Shown piece by piece: positions 46,301-54,808 of a stretch of DNA of 64,000 nucleotides. The first letter of the stretch is position 1. Each line of letters opens with the position of its first letter. Under the pieces are notes generated by a model. That model had not been told where the DNA came from. It did no database searches and saw only the letters and a list, made by a program, of their open reading frames with translations. The DNA comes from Paenibacillus_AR mesotrionivorans (GTDB lineage: Bacteria; Bacillota; Bacilli; Paenibacillales; NBRC-103111), in the NCBI RefSeq assembly GCF_046098205.1, contig NZ_JBJURJ010000016.1, forward strand, positions 62,001-126,000, read 5' to 3'. The position numbers and the translations under genes are program-made.

Positions 46301-46537
46301 TGGATCGATGCGGTCAAAGCCGCCGAGGACGGAACCGGAATTATTCTCCGCCTGCATGAGTTTGCAGGACGCCGGGGACAGGTTGCTGTGCACACTGCAT
46401 GCGAATTGGCCTTCTGGCAGGAGACGGATCTGATGGAGCGTCCGGAGGGGGAGATGCAAACAGGCCTCATTCAGTTTCATATAAAACCCTATGAGATCAA
46501 AACCTTCTTACTCCGTTTGAAGGGGGGAGGGGCATGA
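43358..46537 (+). CDS. GH38 alpha-mannosidase
   Basis: 1059 residues from the ATG at 43358, preceded by GAGGAGG inside the end of the lyase gene; a longer in-frame version would start in lyase coding sequence. GH38 motifs: zinc-binding HTHIDVAWLWRL, GAMWLEADCNLTSGESLVRQ, the nucleophile Asp in LWLPDVFGYSWALPQIL, and YGFGDGGGGV, then the C-terminal beta domains. It releases alpha-linked mannose. It is cytoplasmic and joins the lyase in what is probably the intracellular breakdown of imported glycan. Confidence 0.9.
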   Translation: MFWTEEKLKQRIAEIGELRYRTITRFEVLEMLTDELGEIAAEPPSQDTWETLQLGERWSGRDRYVWLKVEALLPEQLAEHRLVGRFDFGRTHHGNSQGFESLLFLNGRPLQGVDSNHQEVFLDELAGQPVQLIFRLWSGLEGGGVPQLQIHEIKQAELCFLHKASDDLYYTARAVRETVSVLPDTTPDRQTLLALLNRSLNRVDWSKPGSDAYYGSVAEAAATLREELELLPANHPVTVRCIGHTHIDVAWLWRLRHTREKAARSFSTVLRLMEEYPEYIFLQTQPQLYEYIKTDYPELYAQIGERIREGRWEAGGAMWLEADCNLTSGESLVRQILFGTRFFREEFGTECKYLWLPDVFGYSWALPQILRKSGITSFMTTKISWSQYNRMPHDTFVWKGMDGSEVLTHFITTPEIEFPHETYYTYNGYVVPETLTGIWRNYRDKAWNEELLLCYGFGDGGGGVNRDMLEMRRRLDRMPGLPKAVTGRADTFFQELEEKAAGTDQYVHVWDGELYLENHRGTYTSQAFIKKANRRFELSLRETELWSVWAGVLNSGVSLNQTQEQLNRVWKIVLRNQFHDIIPGSSIAEVYEDAREEYAEAAQLLEQVKRETEAALLSGGGTASVAADSGRDTARGFTVWNSASWHRSGLVTLAADDGQNTGCWRRPDHSTLQAQWTPEGWLVEVADAPSCGFTTVWYEPEGTSVETGHIPFTFNEISLETPFYELEWNEAGQFTRIYDRQLGREVLSPGACGNLLQVFEDKPMQFDAWNIDLFYQEKSRTVTELRSVRLQEAGPLRAVVAFEWGYMDSVIRQELIVYAGSRRMDFRTAVDWREQHQLLKAAFPVDIRTTEATYDVQFGNVKRPTHWNTSWDYARFENVGHQWVDLSERGYGVSLLNDCKYGYDVKENVLRISLIKSATYPDPQADQGEHQFTYSLLPHQGDWLSGDTAREAWDLNCPMVGAAGLPEGEAGSFISLSADHVWIDAVKAAEDGTGIILRLHEFAGRRGQVAVHTACELAFWQETDLMERPEGEMQTGLIQFHIKPYEIKTFLLRLKGGGA

Positions 46538-49275
46538 AGCCTAACCAACTGGAATGCATAGAAACAGATGTTCTGATAGCCGGTGGAGGCACCTCCGGCT
46601 GTCTGGCCGCTTTGGCTGCAGCTGAAGAAGGCGCCCGGGTGGTGTTGGTTGAAAGTGACAGTGCATTGGGCGGTGTCGCCACCAGAGGCGGCATTCACCG
46701 GTATTATTACGGTTCGCCGGGCGGGCTTCAGGAGCTGGTGGACCGCCGGACGGAGGAGATTGCCCGGGTGTTCGGAGGCAAAACCAAGGGTTTCCATCCG
46801 GAGGCCAAACGGGCAGCACTGAGCGCCTTGTGTGCGGAGCGGGGCGTACAGGTATTTTTAAATACGGTGGTCAATGGTGTTGCGATGTCCGGTACAACCG
46901 TGTCCGGTGTCAGAGCCGCATCCCCGTGGGGGCAGCTCCGGATTACGGCCAAGGTTACTGTGGATTGTACGGGAAACGGCAGTGTTGTCCGTATGGCCGG
47001 AGGCACACTCCGCTACGGACGGGAGCTGGACGGCATTTACCATAACTATTCCTATATCCCCCGGGGCCTGCAGAACGGTGTCCTGGGGTATGACAATCTG
47101 GACGCCGGCTGGGTGGATCCGTATGATCCGTGGGATGTGACCCGGGCTTTCTTCCGCGGCCGTGAATGGGTGGCGGAGGCCTGCCAGCAGGGCAGCCGTT
47201 ACTTCGGATTGTCTGCGATGCTTGGCCTTCGTGAAGGGGGACGGATCGAAGGGGACACAACCATCCGTCTGGCGGATTATATCGAGGATACTCCCTCGCC
47301 GGAGGTCATCACCCGGAGCTACTCCCATCTGGATAATCACGGCTTTGATACCGGCAACGAAAGCGGGTTCAGCCAGCTGTGGATCTCCGTATTGGGCCTG
47401 TTCACCAAAGGGCTGTGGTGCGATATCCCCTACGGCAGTCTGCTGCCCCGCGGCTTGGAGGGAATCCTGGTTGGCGGCCGCGCATTATCTGTGGACCGGG
47501 ATGTCTCCATGGGTGTCCGGATGCAAAAGGACATGCACAAGGTGGGCGAAGCGGCAGGTGTTGCCGCTGCCATAAGCATCCAGTCCCGCGTAAGTCCGCG
47601 GGAGCTTGACCGGAGGGCGCTGCAGCGGCGGCTCTTGGAGCGCGGGGTATTGGAGCAGACGGATCTGGAACGGAAGCAGGGGCGCAATCTGCGTTTTACT
47701 CAAGGGCCGCTTGCCCATATTGACCTAGAGGAAATCAAGGCAGCCCCGGAGAGTATATTGCGTGATCTGGTCCAAGCTTTGGGAACAGGAGAGGGCTGGA
47801 AGGCGGTTTGGCTGCTGGCCCATAAAGCCGGTCCCCGTGCGTCCGTGATCCGGGCGCTCACCAGGAAGCTCCAGGAGGACATTCCGATTGAAGAAAGGAT
47901 GATGGCCGCCATTACACTGTGCCTGATGGGCAGTCATGAAGCCGTTCCGTTCCTCCTGGAGCTCATCCGCTGCAAGGAAAAGACGAAGCTTAGCGATCAT
48001 CCCAAGTGTGTTCCCTTTTGGGTGGCAGGATTTGTATTGCTGCGGCTCTTGAAGAGCAGAGCGGCATTACAGCAAGCTTTGAAGGCTCTGGAGGAAACAG
48101 AATCCTCCGTCATTCATACCTTTCTGCTGGATTATCTCTCGGTGCTGCTACCGGATATGTCCCAGGATGAACAAAACCGGACGGCCTCAGTGCTATTCCG
48201 ATACCTGCAGCGCACTGAACTGGGGGCGGACTACCTGATGCATGGCGAGCGGCCGGAATCCCTTCACTGGAGCTTGGAGCTGCGGGGAGCCATTCTCCTG
48301 AAAAGGTTGGGCCGCGAAGCCCCGGTACCGGATGTATGGCGGGAAGCAGAAGCTGATCCCCGGCGGTATGTGGGCCGGGCAGCCGAATATCTGCTGAACC
48401 CGGCATTAGCCAGCCGTGTTCACGCTTCACAAGAGATAAACCTGGGGGAATACGATGCCGCTGTAATCGGGGGCAGTGTGGCCGGAGTCGTGTGCGCCGC
48501 CAAGCTGGCCGGCCGGGGATTGCGCGTGGTGCTGGTGGAGAGCAGCGGAAGCCTGCTCACCGAAATCACCCGAGCCAGGCGGACACAATGGTCCATCACG
48601 GCTCAAGCCTCGCCGGATTCCACTTCCGGCCAGCTATTGCAGGCTTTGCTGAAGGCTGGTGCATACCGAAATGGGGAACTGGAGCCGGTTCTGGTCCAGC
48701 TGGCGGCAGACCGTTACATCCAGAGCTCCGGAACACTTGTTCTGTTCGAGGCGTTATATCAAAAAGCGGTTCCTGACCCGCAGGAACCGGGACATACGCT
48801 AATTTATTTGGCTTTAAAAAACGGTACAGGGACTTTACGGGTCCGGCACGCCGTTTTCCACGGAAGCCCAATAGAGGCTCCCAAGCCGTCAGCGTCCTGT
48901 TTTACCCTGTCTGCAGTTCTTGTCGGGATGGTCGATCAACAGCCCTTCACCTGTGAATTGCCTGCTGTACAAGGAAATGTGACGGTGCAGCTGCGCCAGG
49001 GCTTTTATCCGGAGGAAGCTATTATGGAACTGAGCTGGTATGGGGAAGGACTTTCATCGGAGGGAGCCGCTATGGCTTTCGTTGTAGAGGCGGTGAAAGA
49101 GCTTCGCAAGCTGGGCCGAATTCCGGAGGAGGCTTCATTGGCGTATATCGCTGATATCCCCTGGCAGGAGCCAAAAGTGGGGAATAATCGAGGAGCGGAA
49201 CATTTGTTTTCATTGCAATCCCTTTTGCAAACGGGGGAGGATATGGCGGATCGAATATTAGGTCTGCCGAATTAA
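46534..49275 (+). CDS. FAD-dependent oxidoreductase with helical-repeat insert and second dinucleotide fold
   Basis: 913 residues; the ATG overlaps the mannosidase stop by four bases. Residues 1-370 are an FAD_oxidored-type domain (DVLIAGGGTSGCLAALAAAEEGARVVLVES; VGGRALSVDRDVSMGVRMQKDMHKVGEAAGVAAA). Residues ~430-640 are HEAT-like helices. A second Rossmann motif follows at about 650 (YDAAVIGGSVAGVVCAAKLAGRGLRVVLVES). The C-terminus (VKELRKLGRIPEEASLAYI) resembles the end of the first family. FAD_oxidored proteins are frequent companions of glycoside hydrolases in Paenibacillus and Bacteroides loci, perhaps oxidising sugars; the substrate is unknown. Confidence 0.78.
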   Translation: MKPNQLECIETDVLIAGGGTSGCLAALAAAEEGARVVLVESDSALGGVATRGGIHRYYYGSPGGLQELVDRRTEEIARVFGGKTKGFHPEAKRAALSALCAERGVQVFLNTVVNGVAMSGTTVSGVRAASPWGQLRITAKVTVDCTGNGSVVRMAGGTLRYGRELDGIYHNYSYIPRGLQNGVLGYDNLDAGWVDPYDPWDVTRAFFRGREWVAEACQQGSRYFGLSAMLGLREGGRIEGDTTIRLADYIEDTPSPEVITRSYSHLDNHGFDTGNESGFSQLWISVLGLFTKGLWCDIPYGSLLPRGLEGILVGGRALSVDRDVSMGVRMQKDMHKVGEAAGVAAAISIQSRVSPRELDRRALQRRLLERGVLEQTDLERKQGRNLRFTQGPLAHIDLEEIKAAPESILRDLVQALGTGEGWKAVWLLAHKAGPRASVIRALTRKLQEDIPIEERMMAAITLCLMGSHEAVPFLLELIRCKEKTKLSDHPKCVPFWVAGFVLLRLLKSRAALQQALKALEETESSVIHTFLLDYLSVLLPDMSQDEQNRTASVLFRYLQRTELGADYLMHGERPESLHWSLELRGAILLKRLGREAPVPDVWREAEADPRRYVGRAAEYLLNPALASRVHASQEINLGEYDAAVIGGSVAGVVCAAKLAGRGLRVVLVESSGSLLTEITRARRTQWSITAQASPDSTSGQLLQALLKAGAYRNGELEPVLVQLAADRYIQSSGTLVLFEALYQKAVPDPQEPGHTLIYLALKNGTGTLRVRHAVFHGSPIEAPKPSASCFTLSAVLVGMVDQQPFTCELPAVQGNVTVQLRQGFYPEEAIMELSWYGEGLSSEGAAMAFVVEAVKELRKLGRIPEEASLAYIADIPWQEPKVGNNRGAEHLFSLQSLLQTGEDMADRILGLPN

Positions 49276-49288
49276 TTTTACTCAAGCA

Positions 49289-49318
49289 GGGAGTCTTCCA
49301 TTGACGGGAGACTCCTTA
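49289..49318 (+). terminator. Terminator-like hairpin after the lyase-mannosidase-oxidoreductase unit
   Basis: GGAGTCTTCC pairs with GGGAGACTCC around ATTGAC, followed by TTATTGTTT. Confidence 0.6.
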
Positions 49319-49522
49319 TTGTTTCTCCCCATAAGCGGACAGAAGAGCCTCACTGCCTATAGGGGGGATAGCATCAGGCATATCCCTTAATGCCGGAACT
49401 ATGGAGGTTGTGATTCTGGTTTTGGCGGGGTTCGGCTTCCTGCTTTATCCGGCACGGCATGGATATAACGCTCCAGCCGGGGGACAATAAACCAACCTTG
49501 TCATTTCCGGGAGGAATGTATT

Positions 49523-50749
49523 ATGAATATGCAATCCGGCATTTATTATTGGCCAACCACCTACCCTGATGCCCCGTCGTATCCTGTTTTGGAGAGGGAT
49601 GCCGAATGTGATGTGGCCATTATCGGAGGGGGAAGCTCCGCGGCGCAATGTGCGTATTATCTGGCGGGGAAGGGTTTGTCCACCCTTGTTCTGGAAAAAG
49701 GAAGAGTAGGAAGCGGGAGCACCAGCACCAACACTGCTCTGATCCAATATTCCGGGGAGAAGATGTTTACCTCTTTGGCCCACACCTTCGGGGAGGCCTA
49801 TACCGGGCGGCATCTCATGCTGCTGAAGGAAGCGATTGACGATATCGAAGCCGCCTCCAGTAAACTGGAGATGGATGTGGAGTTCCGCCGCAGGGATACC
49901 CTGTATGCCGCCAGCTGTCCGGAGGATGTGGAACGTTTGCATGCCGAATATACCTATATTAAAAGCCACGGGATCCAAATCGATTTCTGGAGCAAAAGCC
50001 AGGTGGAGGCCCATTACCCCTTCAGCCGTGAAGCCGCTATCTATTCCCATAATGACGGGGAGCTGAATCCTTACAAGTACACCCATGCGTTATTTCAATA
50101 TGCGGTTAAGCATGGTGTTCAGATTTATGAATTTTCTGGAATGAACGGGCATCATGTTGACGAAAAGCTGAAGCGGACCGTCATATCGACAAAAACGGGG
50201 TATCACGTCAGCGCCCGATATGTTATATTTGCCGCGGGTTATGAAAATATGGATATCCGGAAGGAAAAACAGGCCTCCTTTGTCAGCACCTATACCGTCA
50301 CCACCCAGCCTGTAGCGGATTTCTCCACCTGGTATAACCGGACGCTGCTCTGGGAAACCGCCCGGCCTTACATCTATATCCGGACCACGGTGGACAACCG
50401 TGTTATCATCGGCGGCCTGGATGACAATACCTACTATCCGGAAGATCGGGACAGCAAGCTGATGCACAAAAAAGACCAGCTGATTGTGGAATTCAACAAG
50501 CTGTTCCCCACCATCCAGGTAGAGCCGGCTTATTACTGCGCCGCTTTTTATGGAGGAATTACTGACGGGCTGCCTATCATCGGCAAATATCCAGAGGTGC
50601 CGGGCAGCTATTTTCTGCTGGCGTACGGGGATAACGGCACCGTCTACAGCCAGCTGTTGGCCAAAAAAATCGTTCAGGAAATCGTGGAGGGCCACAGTCC
50701 CGACCTGGAGTTATACCTGCAGGACCGGCCTTTGCTTGTTCAGGCGTAA
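49523..50749 (+). CDS. FAD-dependent oxidoreductase, DAO family
   Basis: 408 residues; ATG after GGGAGG. The FAD-binding motif is CDVAIIGGGSSAAQCAYYLAGKGLSTLVLEKG, followed by GSTSTNTALIQYSGEKM (a common DAO-type segment) and a C-terminal GLPIIGKYPEVPGSYFLLAYGDNG. These enzymes oxidise amines, amino acids or glycerol-3-phosphate-like substrates. It is separated from the preceding unit by a hairpin and may have its own promoter. Confidence 0.82.
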   Translation: MNMQSGIYYWPTTYPDAPSYPVLERDAECDVAIIGGGSSAAQCAYYLAGKGLSTLVLEKGRVGSGSTSTNTALIQYSGEKMFTSLAHTFGEAYTGRHLMLLKEAIDDIEAASSKLEMDVEFRRRDTLYAASCPEDVERLHAEYTYIKSHGIQIDFWSKSQVEAHYPFSREAAIYSHNDGELNPYKYTHALFQYAVKHGVQIYEFSGMNGHHVDEKLKRTVISTKTGYHVSARYVIFAAGYENMDIRKEKQASFVSTYTVTTQPVADFSTWYNRTLLWETARPYIYIRTTVDNRVIIGGLDDNTYYPEDRDSKLMHKKDQLIVEFNKLFPTIQVEPAYYCAAFYGGITDGLPIIGKYPEVPGSYFLLAYGDNGTVYSQLLAKKIVQEIVEGHSPDLELYLQDRPLLVQA

Positions 50750-50761
50750 GATTAGTGGGTA

Positions 50762-50788
50762 AAACAGCCTGTCGCAAGGCTGTTTTTT
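50762..50788 (+). terminator. Rho-independent terminator
   Basis: AAACAGCCT pairs with AGGCTGTTT around GTCGCA, followed by a run of T. The 220 bases to the next gene show nothing further that I can name. Confidence 0.85.
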
Positions 50789-51006
50789 TATTTTTTCAAG
50801 AAACATGGAACTTTTCCCGGTTTGGATTTTCTGTTTATTGATGTCCTCGACCCTGGGTAGGAGAATTCCACACAGGAAAAAAATGTGTTGTGGGAAGGGA
50901 AAGATCGTAGTACATTAAAAATCAATATATTTACTCCGGGAAGCCAGGAAAATAACCAGGACTATATCCTGCAGATCAAAATAGCGGATAGAAAGAGGAG
51001 ACAAGA

Positions 51007-51219
51007 ATGACCTTCGGGCAAAAAATCGAGCTGCTGCGCAAGCAGGAGAATATGACACTGCGCAAGCTGGCGGAAAAAAGCGGAATCAGCTATTCACTGA
51101 TTCAATCCATGATCAAGGATGAGCGGGTGCCTACCCAAGAGGCGGTGCATTCGTTGGCCAGAGCCTTGCATTACGAGCATCCGGAAGAATTAATCCAATT
51201 AGCGGGATATGGAAGCTGA
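51007..51219 (+). CDS. Small XRE-family DNA-binding protein
   Basis: 70 residues consisting of one helix-turn-helix of the Cro/CI type (FGQKIELLRKQENMTLRKLAEKSGISYSLIQSMIKDERVPTQEAVHSLARAL). It has no sensor domain. The ATG follows AGAGGAGAC. It lies 21 bases before the DUF1294 gene and is probably cotranscribed with it. The target is unknown. Confidence 0.82.
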   Translation: MTFGQKIELLRKQENMTLRKLAEKSGISYSLIQSMIKDERVPTQEAVHSLARALHYEHPEELIQLAGYGS

Positions 51220-51240
51220 TAGCAGGAGGGAGGGAGCAGC

Positions 51241-51525
51241 ATGTGGATTGTTGTCTGTGTCTATTTGTTGGTGATCAATATAGCCGGTTATGGGTTTATG
51301 CGTTCAGATAAATCCCGGGCCCGGAACAAAAAGTACCGCATTCCGGAGCGGCAGCTGTTTATGACCGCCATATTGGGCGGATCGGTGGGAATATATACGG
51401 GCATGCATGTGCTTCGCCACAAAACCAAACATGCGTCCTTCTACATTGGGATTCCCGCCATACTTATCATCCAGGTGATTTTACTGGGATACATGCTGGG
51501 GAAGCTATTGGTGGAAACCGCATAA
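51241..51525 (+). CDS. DUF1294 membrane protein
   Basis: 94 residues with two to three membrane segments and the DUF1294 motif GYGFMRSDKSRARNKKYRIPERQLFMTAILGGSVGIYTGMHVLRHKTKHASFY. The function is unknown in this family. AGGAGGGAGG precedes the ATG. Confidence 0.82.
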   Translation: MWIVVCVYLLVINIAGYGFMRSDKSRARNKKYRIPERQLFMTAILGGSVGIYTGMHVLRHKTKHASFYIGIPAILIIQVILLGYMLGKLLVETA

Positions 51526-51598
51526 TAAAAATGGGCAAGGTACCGGAGCAAATCGTAGGCATATGATGGAGTATCTGTGAAGAAGGGAATGAAGCAAG

Positions 51599-52141
51599 AT
51601 GCAGGGTTTTTCCCAACCATCATATGGTTACACATTTTATCCGTACGAAACCGTTTATTATCCGTACAAAAATTCACATTATAATTATTACAATCATTAT
51701 ATGAATCGATCGAGTATGCCGGAGCATCCGATTACACTGCAGGATTATGGCAAGGAGCCTTTGGTCATCAACATCGAACAAGCGGCAGAACAAAATACCA
51801 ACTATCGGACTACTTTGTGGACTGGACAGCATTTTCAGGTCACCTTGATGAGTATTCCGGCCGGCAGTGATATTGGCTTGGAGGTTCATCCGGATACCGA
51901 CCAGTTTATCCGGGTTGAAGAAGGTCAAGGGTTGGTTCAAATGGGAGATTCCAAGGAAGATCTGGATTTTCAATCCCAAGCGCACGAAGGCTACGCCATT
52001 ATAATTCCTGCAGGAAAATGGCATAATTTAACTAATAACGGTGCAAAGCCGCTTAAGCTGTATGTGATTTATGCACCGCCTCATCATCCGTTTGGTACGG
52101 TTCATCCGACCAAAGCGGCGGCAATGGCAGCTAATTCGTAA
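51599..52141 (+). CDS. Cupin protein with Tyr-rich N-terminus (YrkC-like)
   Basis: 180 residues. The first ~40 are rich in Tyr, Asn and His (YPYETVYYPYKNSHYNYYNHY). A cupin barrel follows with EVHPDTDQFIRVEEGQG and a second motif ending in PAGKWHNLTN, which together give candidate metal ligands (His, His). Similar cupins occur in Bacillus (YrkC). The enzyme activity or ligand is unknown. The gene is followed by a hairpin facing the convergent binding-protein gene. Confidence 0.8.
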   Translation: MQGFSQPSYGYTFYPYETVYYPYKNSHYNYYNHYMNRSSMPEHPITLQDYGKEPLVINIEQAAEQNTNYRTTLWTGQHFQVTLMSIPAGSDIGLEVHPDTDQFIRVEEGQGLVQMGDSKEDLDFQSQAHEGYAIIIPAGKWHNLTNNGAKPLKLYVIYAPPHHPFGTVHPTKAAAMAANS

Positions 52142-52227
52142 TGTATTGCGGACAATTGAACATGAAGTCGTGAAGTAGGATCATTACAGGGTAAATAGGT
52201 TAACCTGAAAACAAACAGCTAAATAAA

Positions 52228-52260
52228 CAAGCCGGTGGCCATTATCGCTATCCGGCTTAT
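52228..52260. terminator. Hairpin between convergent genes
   Basis: AAGCCGG and CCGGCTT pair across about 16 bases; T-rich sequence is weak on both sides. A further GCGGGA/TCCCGC pairing lies at 52304-52330. The rest of 52142-52370 shows nothing else. Confidence 0.45.
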
Positions 52261-52370
52261 ATACTTTTACACAAAATTCGTATTTTATACAATAGTCCAT
52301 ATAGCGGGAAATTACTAAAGGATCTCCCGCCCAAAAGCATACGGGAAATCCTTCAATATCTTTAATCCTA

Positions 52371-53888
52371 TTAACCATTAGAAGCTTTATACGAAGCCGT
52401 AAATTCTTCGATAATTTTGCTGCCGCCTTGATCCTGCCATTTTTTCACAGCGTCCTGGAATCCTTTTTCATCTATTTTGCCGAGTATAAACTGGAATGTC
52501 GCATCCTTAATGATATCTCTAATCCGGGCACCCGATTCTGTATTGGTTTTCGAATCCAAGGGATTGGTTGGATCGGTAATGGCGAATTGAATGGCCTCAT
52601 TGGTCAATTGATCCGCTTTTTCCGCTACCTGTCTTGCAAAATATTTGGGTTTCATATTGGTGGTTCGATTCAACGTAAACCCATAATAGCTGGTGACTTC
52701 TTTTTCCAGAAGCTTCGTATCAGTGACCGGCAGTACCTTTCCGTCCTTTAGTGTATAGTGGGTCCCTTCTATGCCGTACACGAACAGGTTCGCAATTTCG
52801 GGATCAAACAATTTATCGCAGAAGGCAAGAATCTTCTTGAGCTCTGCTTCGGTTTTTATAGTCGATTTCGGGAATAAAAGCGAACCATAGCTATTGGCTG
52901 ACCAAATACCCGGTTTTCCGTTCACACCAACAATCTTATTCTCCACATCAAACTTGGCTTCTTTCACATTAGTCTGTGTTTTTTCCTCTATGGAATTTAC
53001 GTCCGGCATCGAGCCAATGTACATACCGGATTTCCCTGTGTACATCAGGTTTTGCTGATCCGTTTTGCTCGTTACCGGAAAATCCTGATTGATTAACCCT
53101 TCGTCCCGCAGCTTCTTGACGAACTTCATGGTATCAACGTAACCCTGCGTCATAAACTCAGGTACCAATTTACCGTCGATGACCCCCCAGTTATTAGGCG
53201 TTCCGAAGTATGAGCTCAACGTCTTGAATGAACCATAGACCAGATCGTTGCGGTCTGCTAACGGAATCGTCGACAACCCCGACTCTTTGAACTTCTTCAA
53301 CATATTATAGATGTCATCAACAGACTTCGGGCTGGACAATCCAAGCTTATCTGCCCAATCCTTACGGTAGATAATCCCCTGCCGTGTAAGCGGTGTCTCC
53401 TGATACAGCGAATAGATCTTTCCGTTGATCTTGATATTGTTCATTATATCGGGATTTAATTTGCTCAGATTCGGATAATCCTTCAGGTAAGGGCCAATTT
53501 CCCAGAATAGATTGCCGTTGATTGACGCCCTTATACTGGTAAAGGAGTTATTATTCCCGACATATAACATGTGCGGCAACGAACCTGTTGCCAGAGAAGC
53601 CTGAAGCTTTTCTCCGTACGAACCGTCCGGTACGAAAGTGAAGGTCAAATCCGTGTTGGTCTTTTCTTCAAGGATTTTCTCCAATTTGTCAGATGGGATT
53701 TCCGGGGTATTCAAAACCGTCATGATATTGATTTTGGTGGTTCCCTCTTGTGCCGGCTTGTCCGTATTTGATGAAGTAACCGCTTCCTTTCCTTCTCCGG
53801 AATCTTTTGATTGCGCGCATCCTGTTGCAAGTATAGCGGAAGCCAACAGGACGGTCCCCCATGCTTTTGCCCGTTTTTGATTCTTCAT
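52371..53888 (-). CDS. Orphan sugar-binding lipoprotein (LplA-like)
   Basis: 505 residues from ATG 53888, with AAAGAAAGG upstream; earlier starts lie in the leader. Lipobox is ATGC (SAILATGCAQSKD). The mature part is a family 1-type solute-binding fold (TGSLPHMLYVGNN; IIYRKDWADKLGLSSPKSVDDIYNMLKKF; a C-terminal IIEEFTASYKAS). No permease or ATPase gene accompanies it, so it must share the membrane parts of another system or act as a sensor. Confidence 0.87.
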   Translation of the reverse strand: MKNQKRAKAWGTVLLASAILATGCAQSKDSGEGKEAVTSSNTDKPAQEGTTKINIMTVLNTPEIPSDKLEKILEEKTNTDLTFTFVPDGSYGEKLQASLATGSLPHMLYVGNNNSFTSIRASINGNLFWEIGPYLKDYPNLSKLNPDIMNNIKINGKIYSLYQETPLTRQGIIYRKDWADKLGLSSPKSVDDIYNMLKKFKESGLSTIPLADRNDLVYGSFKTLSSYFGTPNNWGVIDGKLVPEFMTQGYVDTMKFVKKLRDEGLINQDFPVTSKTDQQNLMYTGKSGMYIGSMPDVNSIEEKTQTNVKEAKFDVENKIVGVNGKPGIWSANSYGSLLFPKSTIKTEAELKKILAFCDKLFDPEIANLFVYGIEGTHYTLKDGKVLPVTDTKLLEKEVTSYYGFTLNRTTNMKPKYFARQVAEKADQLTNEAIQFAITDPTNPLDSKTNTESGARIRDIIKDATFQFILGKIDEKGFQDAVKKWQDQGGSKIIEEFTASYKASNG

Positions 53889-53921
53889 AGATGTCATTCC
53901 TTTCTTTTGATATCTATGGAC

Positions 53922-53950
53922 ATTATAGTTCCATTTATGGGCTCCAAAAA
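53922..53950 (-). promoter_or_regulatory. Possible promoter of orphan binding protein
   Basis: On the minus strand a perfect TATAAT (53922-53927) lies 17 bases from a poor minus-35 match, TTTTTG (53945-53950). Confidence 0.4.
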
Positions 53951-54008
53951 GTAATTTCTTGCCCATATGTGGTCAAAAATTGCTCATTTCTTGGCTTGGC
54001 CTAACTTC

Positions 54009-54548
54009 TTATTTAATCATCCATTCATCCTTCAATATGGCGTATTGATACGCATCATGCCATATCGGTTGTCCGTTTTCTGTCGTTCTGAAAAAAGCCG
54101 CTTTCTTGAAATGCCCTTCACGACGCATCTGCAGACGCTCCAATAATCTCCATGAGGCTGCATTTTCAGGATTACACAAGGCCATTACCCGGTGCGCACC
54201 CAATTCTTCGAATCCATATTTCAAGAGCCGTTGACAAGCCTCCGTGGCGTAGCCGTTTCCGTAAAAAGCCGGATTAAAGATGTAACCCAGCATCCAGGTC
54301 TTAAACTGTGCAGGTTCTTTTTGCTCAAAATAAACATGCCCGATCATTTTATTGGTTTCCTTCAGGCAAACAGCCCCGAAACGGTCTCCCTGTGCGCGTT
54401 CCCTGGCGATCTTCCTGCAATCCTCTTCATTGCTTACCTCACCGGGTTCATATTTCAGCACCTGCTCCTGGGATAAGTAATCGTGCAGATCGCTCCAGTC
54501 ATTTTCCGAAAAGGGTCGAATCACAAGCCGTTCCGTTTCCATTACCAT
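54009..54548 (-). CDS. GNAT acetyltransferase, RimJ/RimL type
   Basis: 179 residues from the ATG at 54548 (ETERLVIRPFSENDW follows directly, as in most RimL-like proteins). An upstream start at 54611 has a good ribosome site but overlaps the small interrupted gene in another frame. The acetyl-CoA region is LGYIFNPAFYGNGYATEACQRLLKYGFEELGAHRVMALCNPENAASWRLLERLQMRREGH. It acetylates an unknown amine, for example a protein N-terminus. Confidence 0.8.
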   Translation of the reverse strand: MVMETERLVIRPFSENDWSDLHDYLSQEQVLKYEPGEVSNEEDCRKIARERAQGDRFGAVCLKETNKMIGHVYFEQKEPAQFKTWMLGYIFNPAFYGNGYATEACQRLLKYGFEELGAHRVMALCNPENAASWRLLERLQMRREGHFKKAAFFRTTENGQPIWHDAYQYAILKDEWMIK

Positions 54549-54582
54549 ATGTGTAGTCTGCCTTTCTTTCCGCTTAAGCTGC

Positions 54583-54789
54583 TTATTTGGTGTACTTATG
54601 TATGGTTTCATGGATGATCCCCTCGCAATTATGCCGGTACTCCACGTATTGTTCATGCCGTTGGGCACTTTGGGAGTTGGGTTTTGTCGCTTATATCGTA
54701 TTCAAAACGGATTGTGCCTCTTCCACCGGCAGGTCGGACAAGTTGACGAAGGGACCCACCGTTTGATCAAAATAGTGATATAAGTACAT
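54583..54789 (-). pseudogene. Small conserved protein gene interrupted by an in-frame TAA
   Basis: A strong start (GGAGGGTGG, then ATG 54789) opens a frame of 32 codons (YLYHYFDQTVGPFVNLSDLPVEEAQSVLNTI), then TAA. The same frame continues open with ATKPNSQSAQRHEQYVEYRHNCEGIIHETIHKYTK to a TAA at 54583-54585. Both halves match, as I recall, one Bacillales group-specific protein beginning YLYHYFD...GPF.NLSDLP, in which the stop position is normally a basic residue and the protein runs further. So it is a nonsense-broken and probably truncated copy. It lies between the YtfQ-like and RimL-like genes on the same strand. Confidence 0.7.
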
Positions 54790-54808
54790 GTGAACCACCC
54801 TCCATCCG

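Noticed and set aside
54598..54783. 61-codon plus-strand frame
   Set aside because: It is antisense to the interrupted small gene on the minus strand and has no ribosome site.
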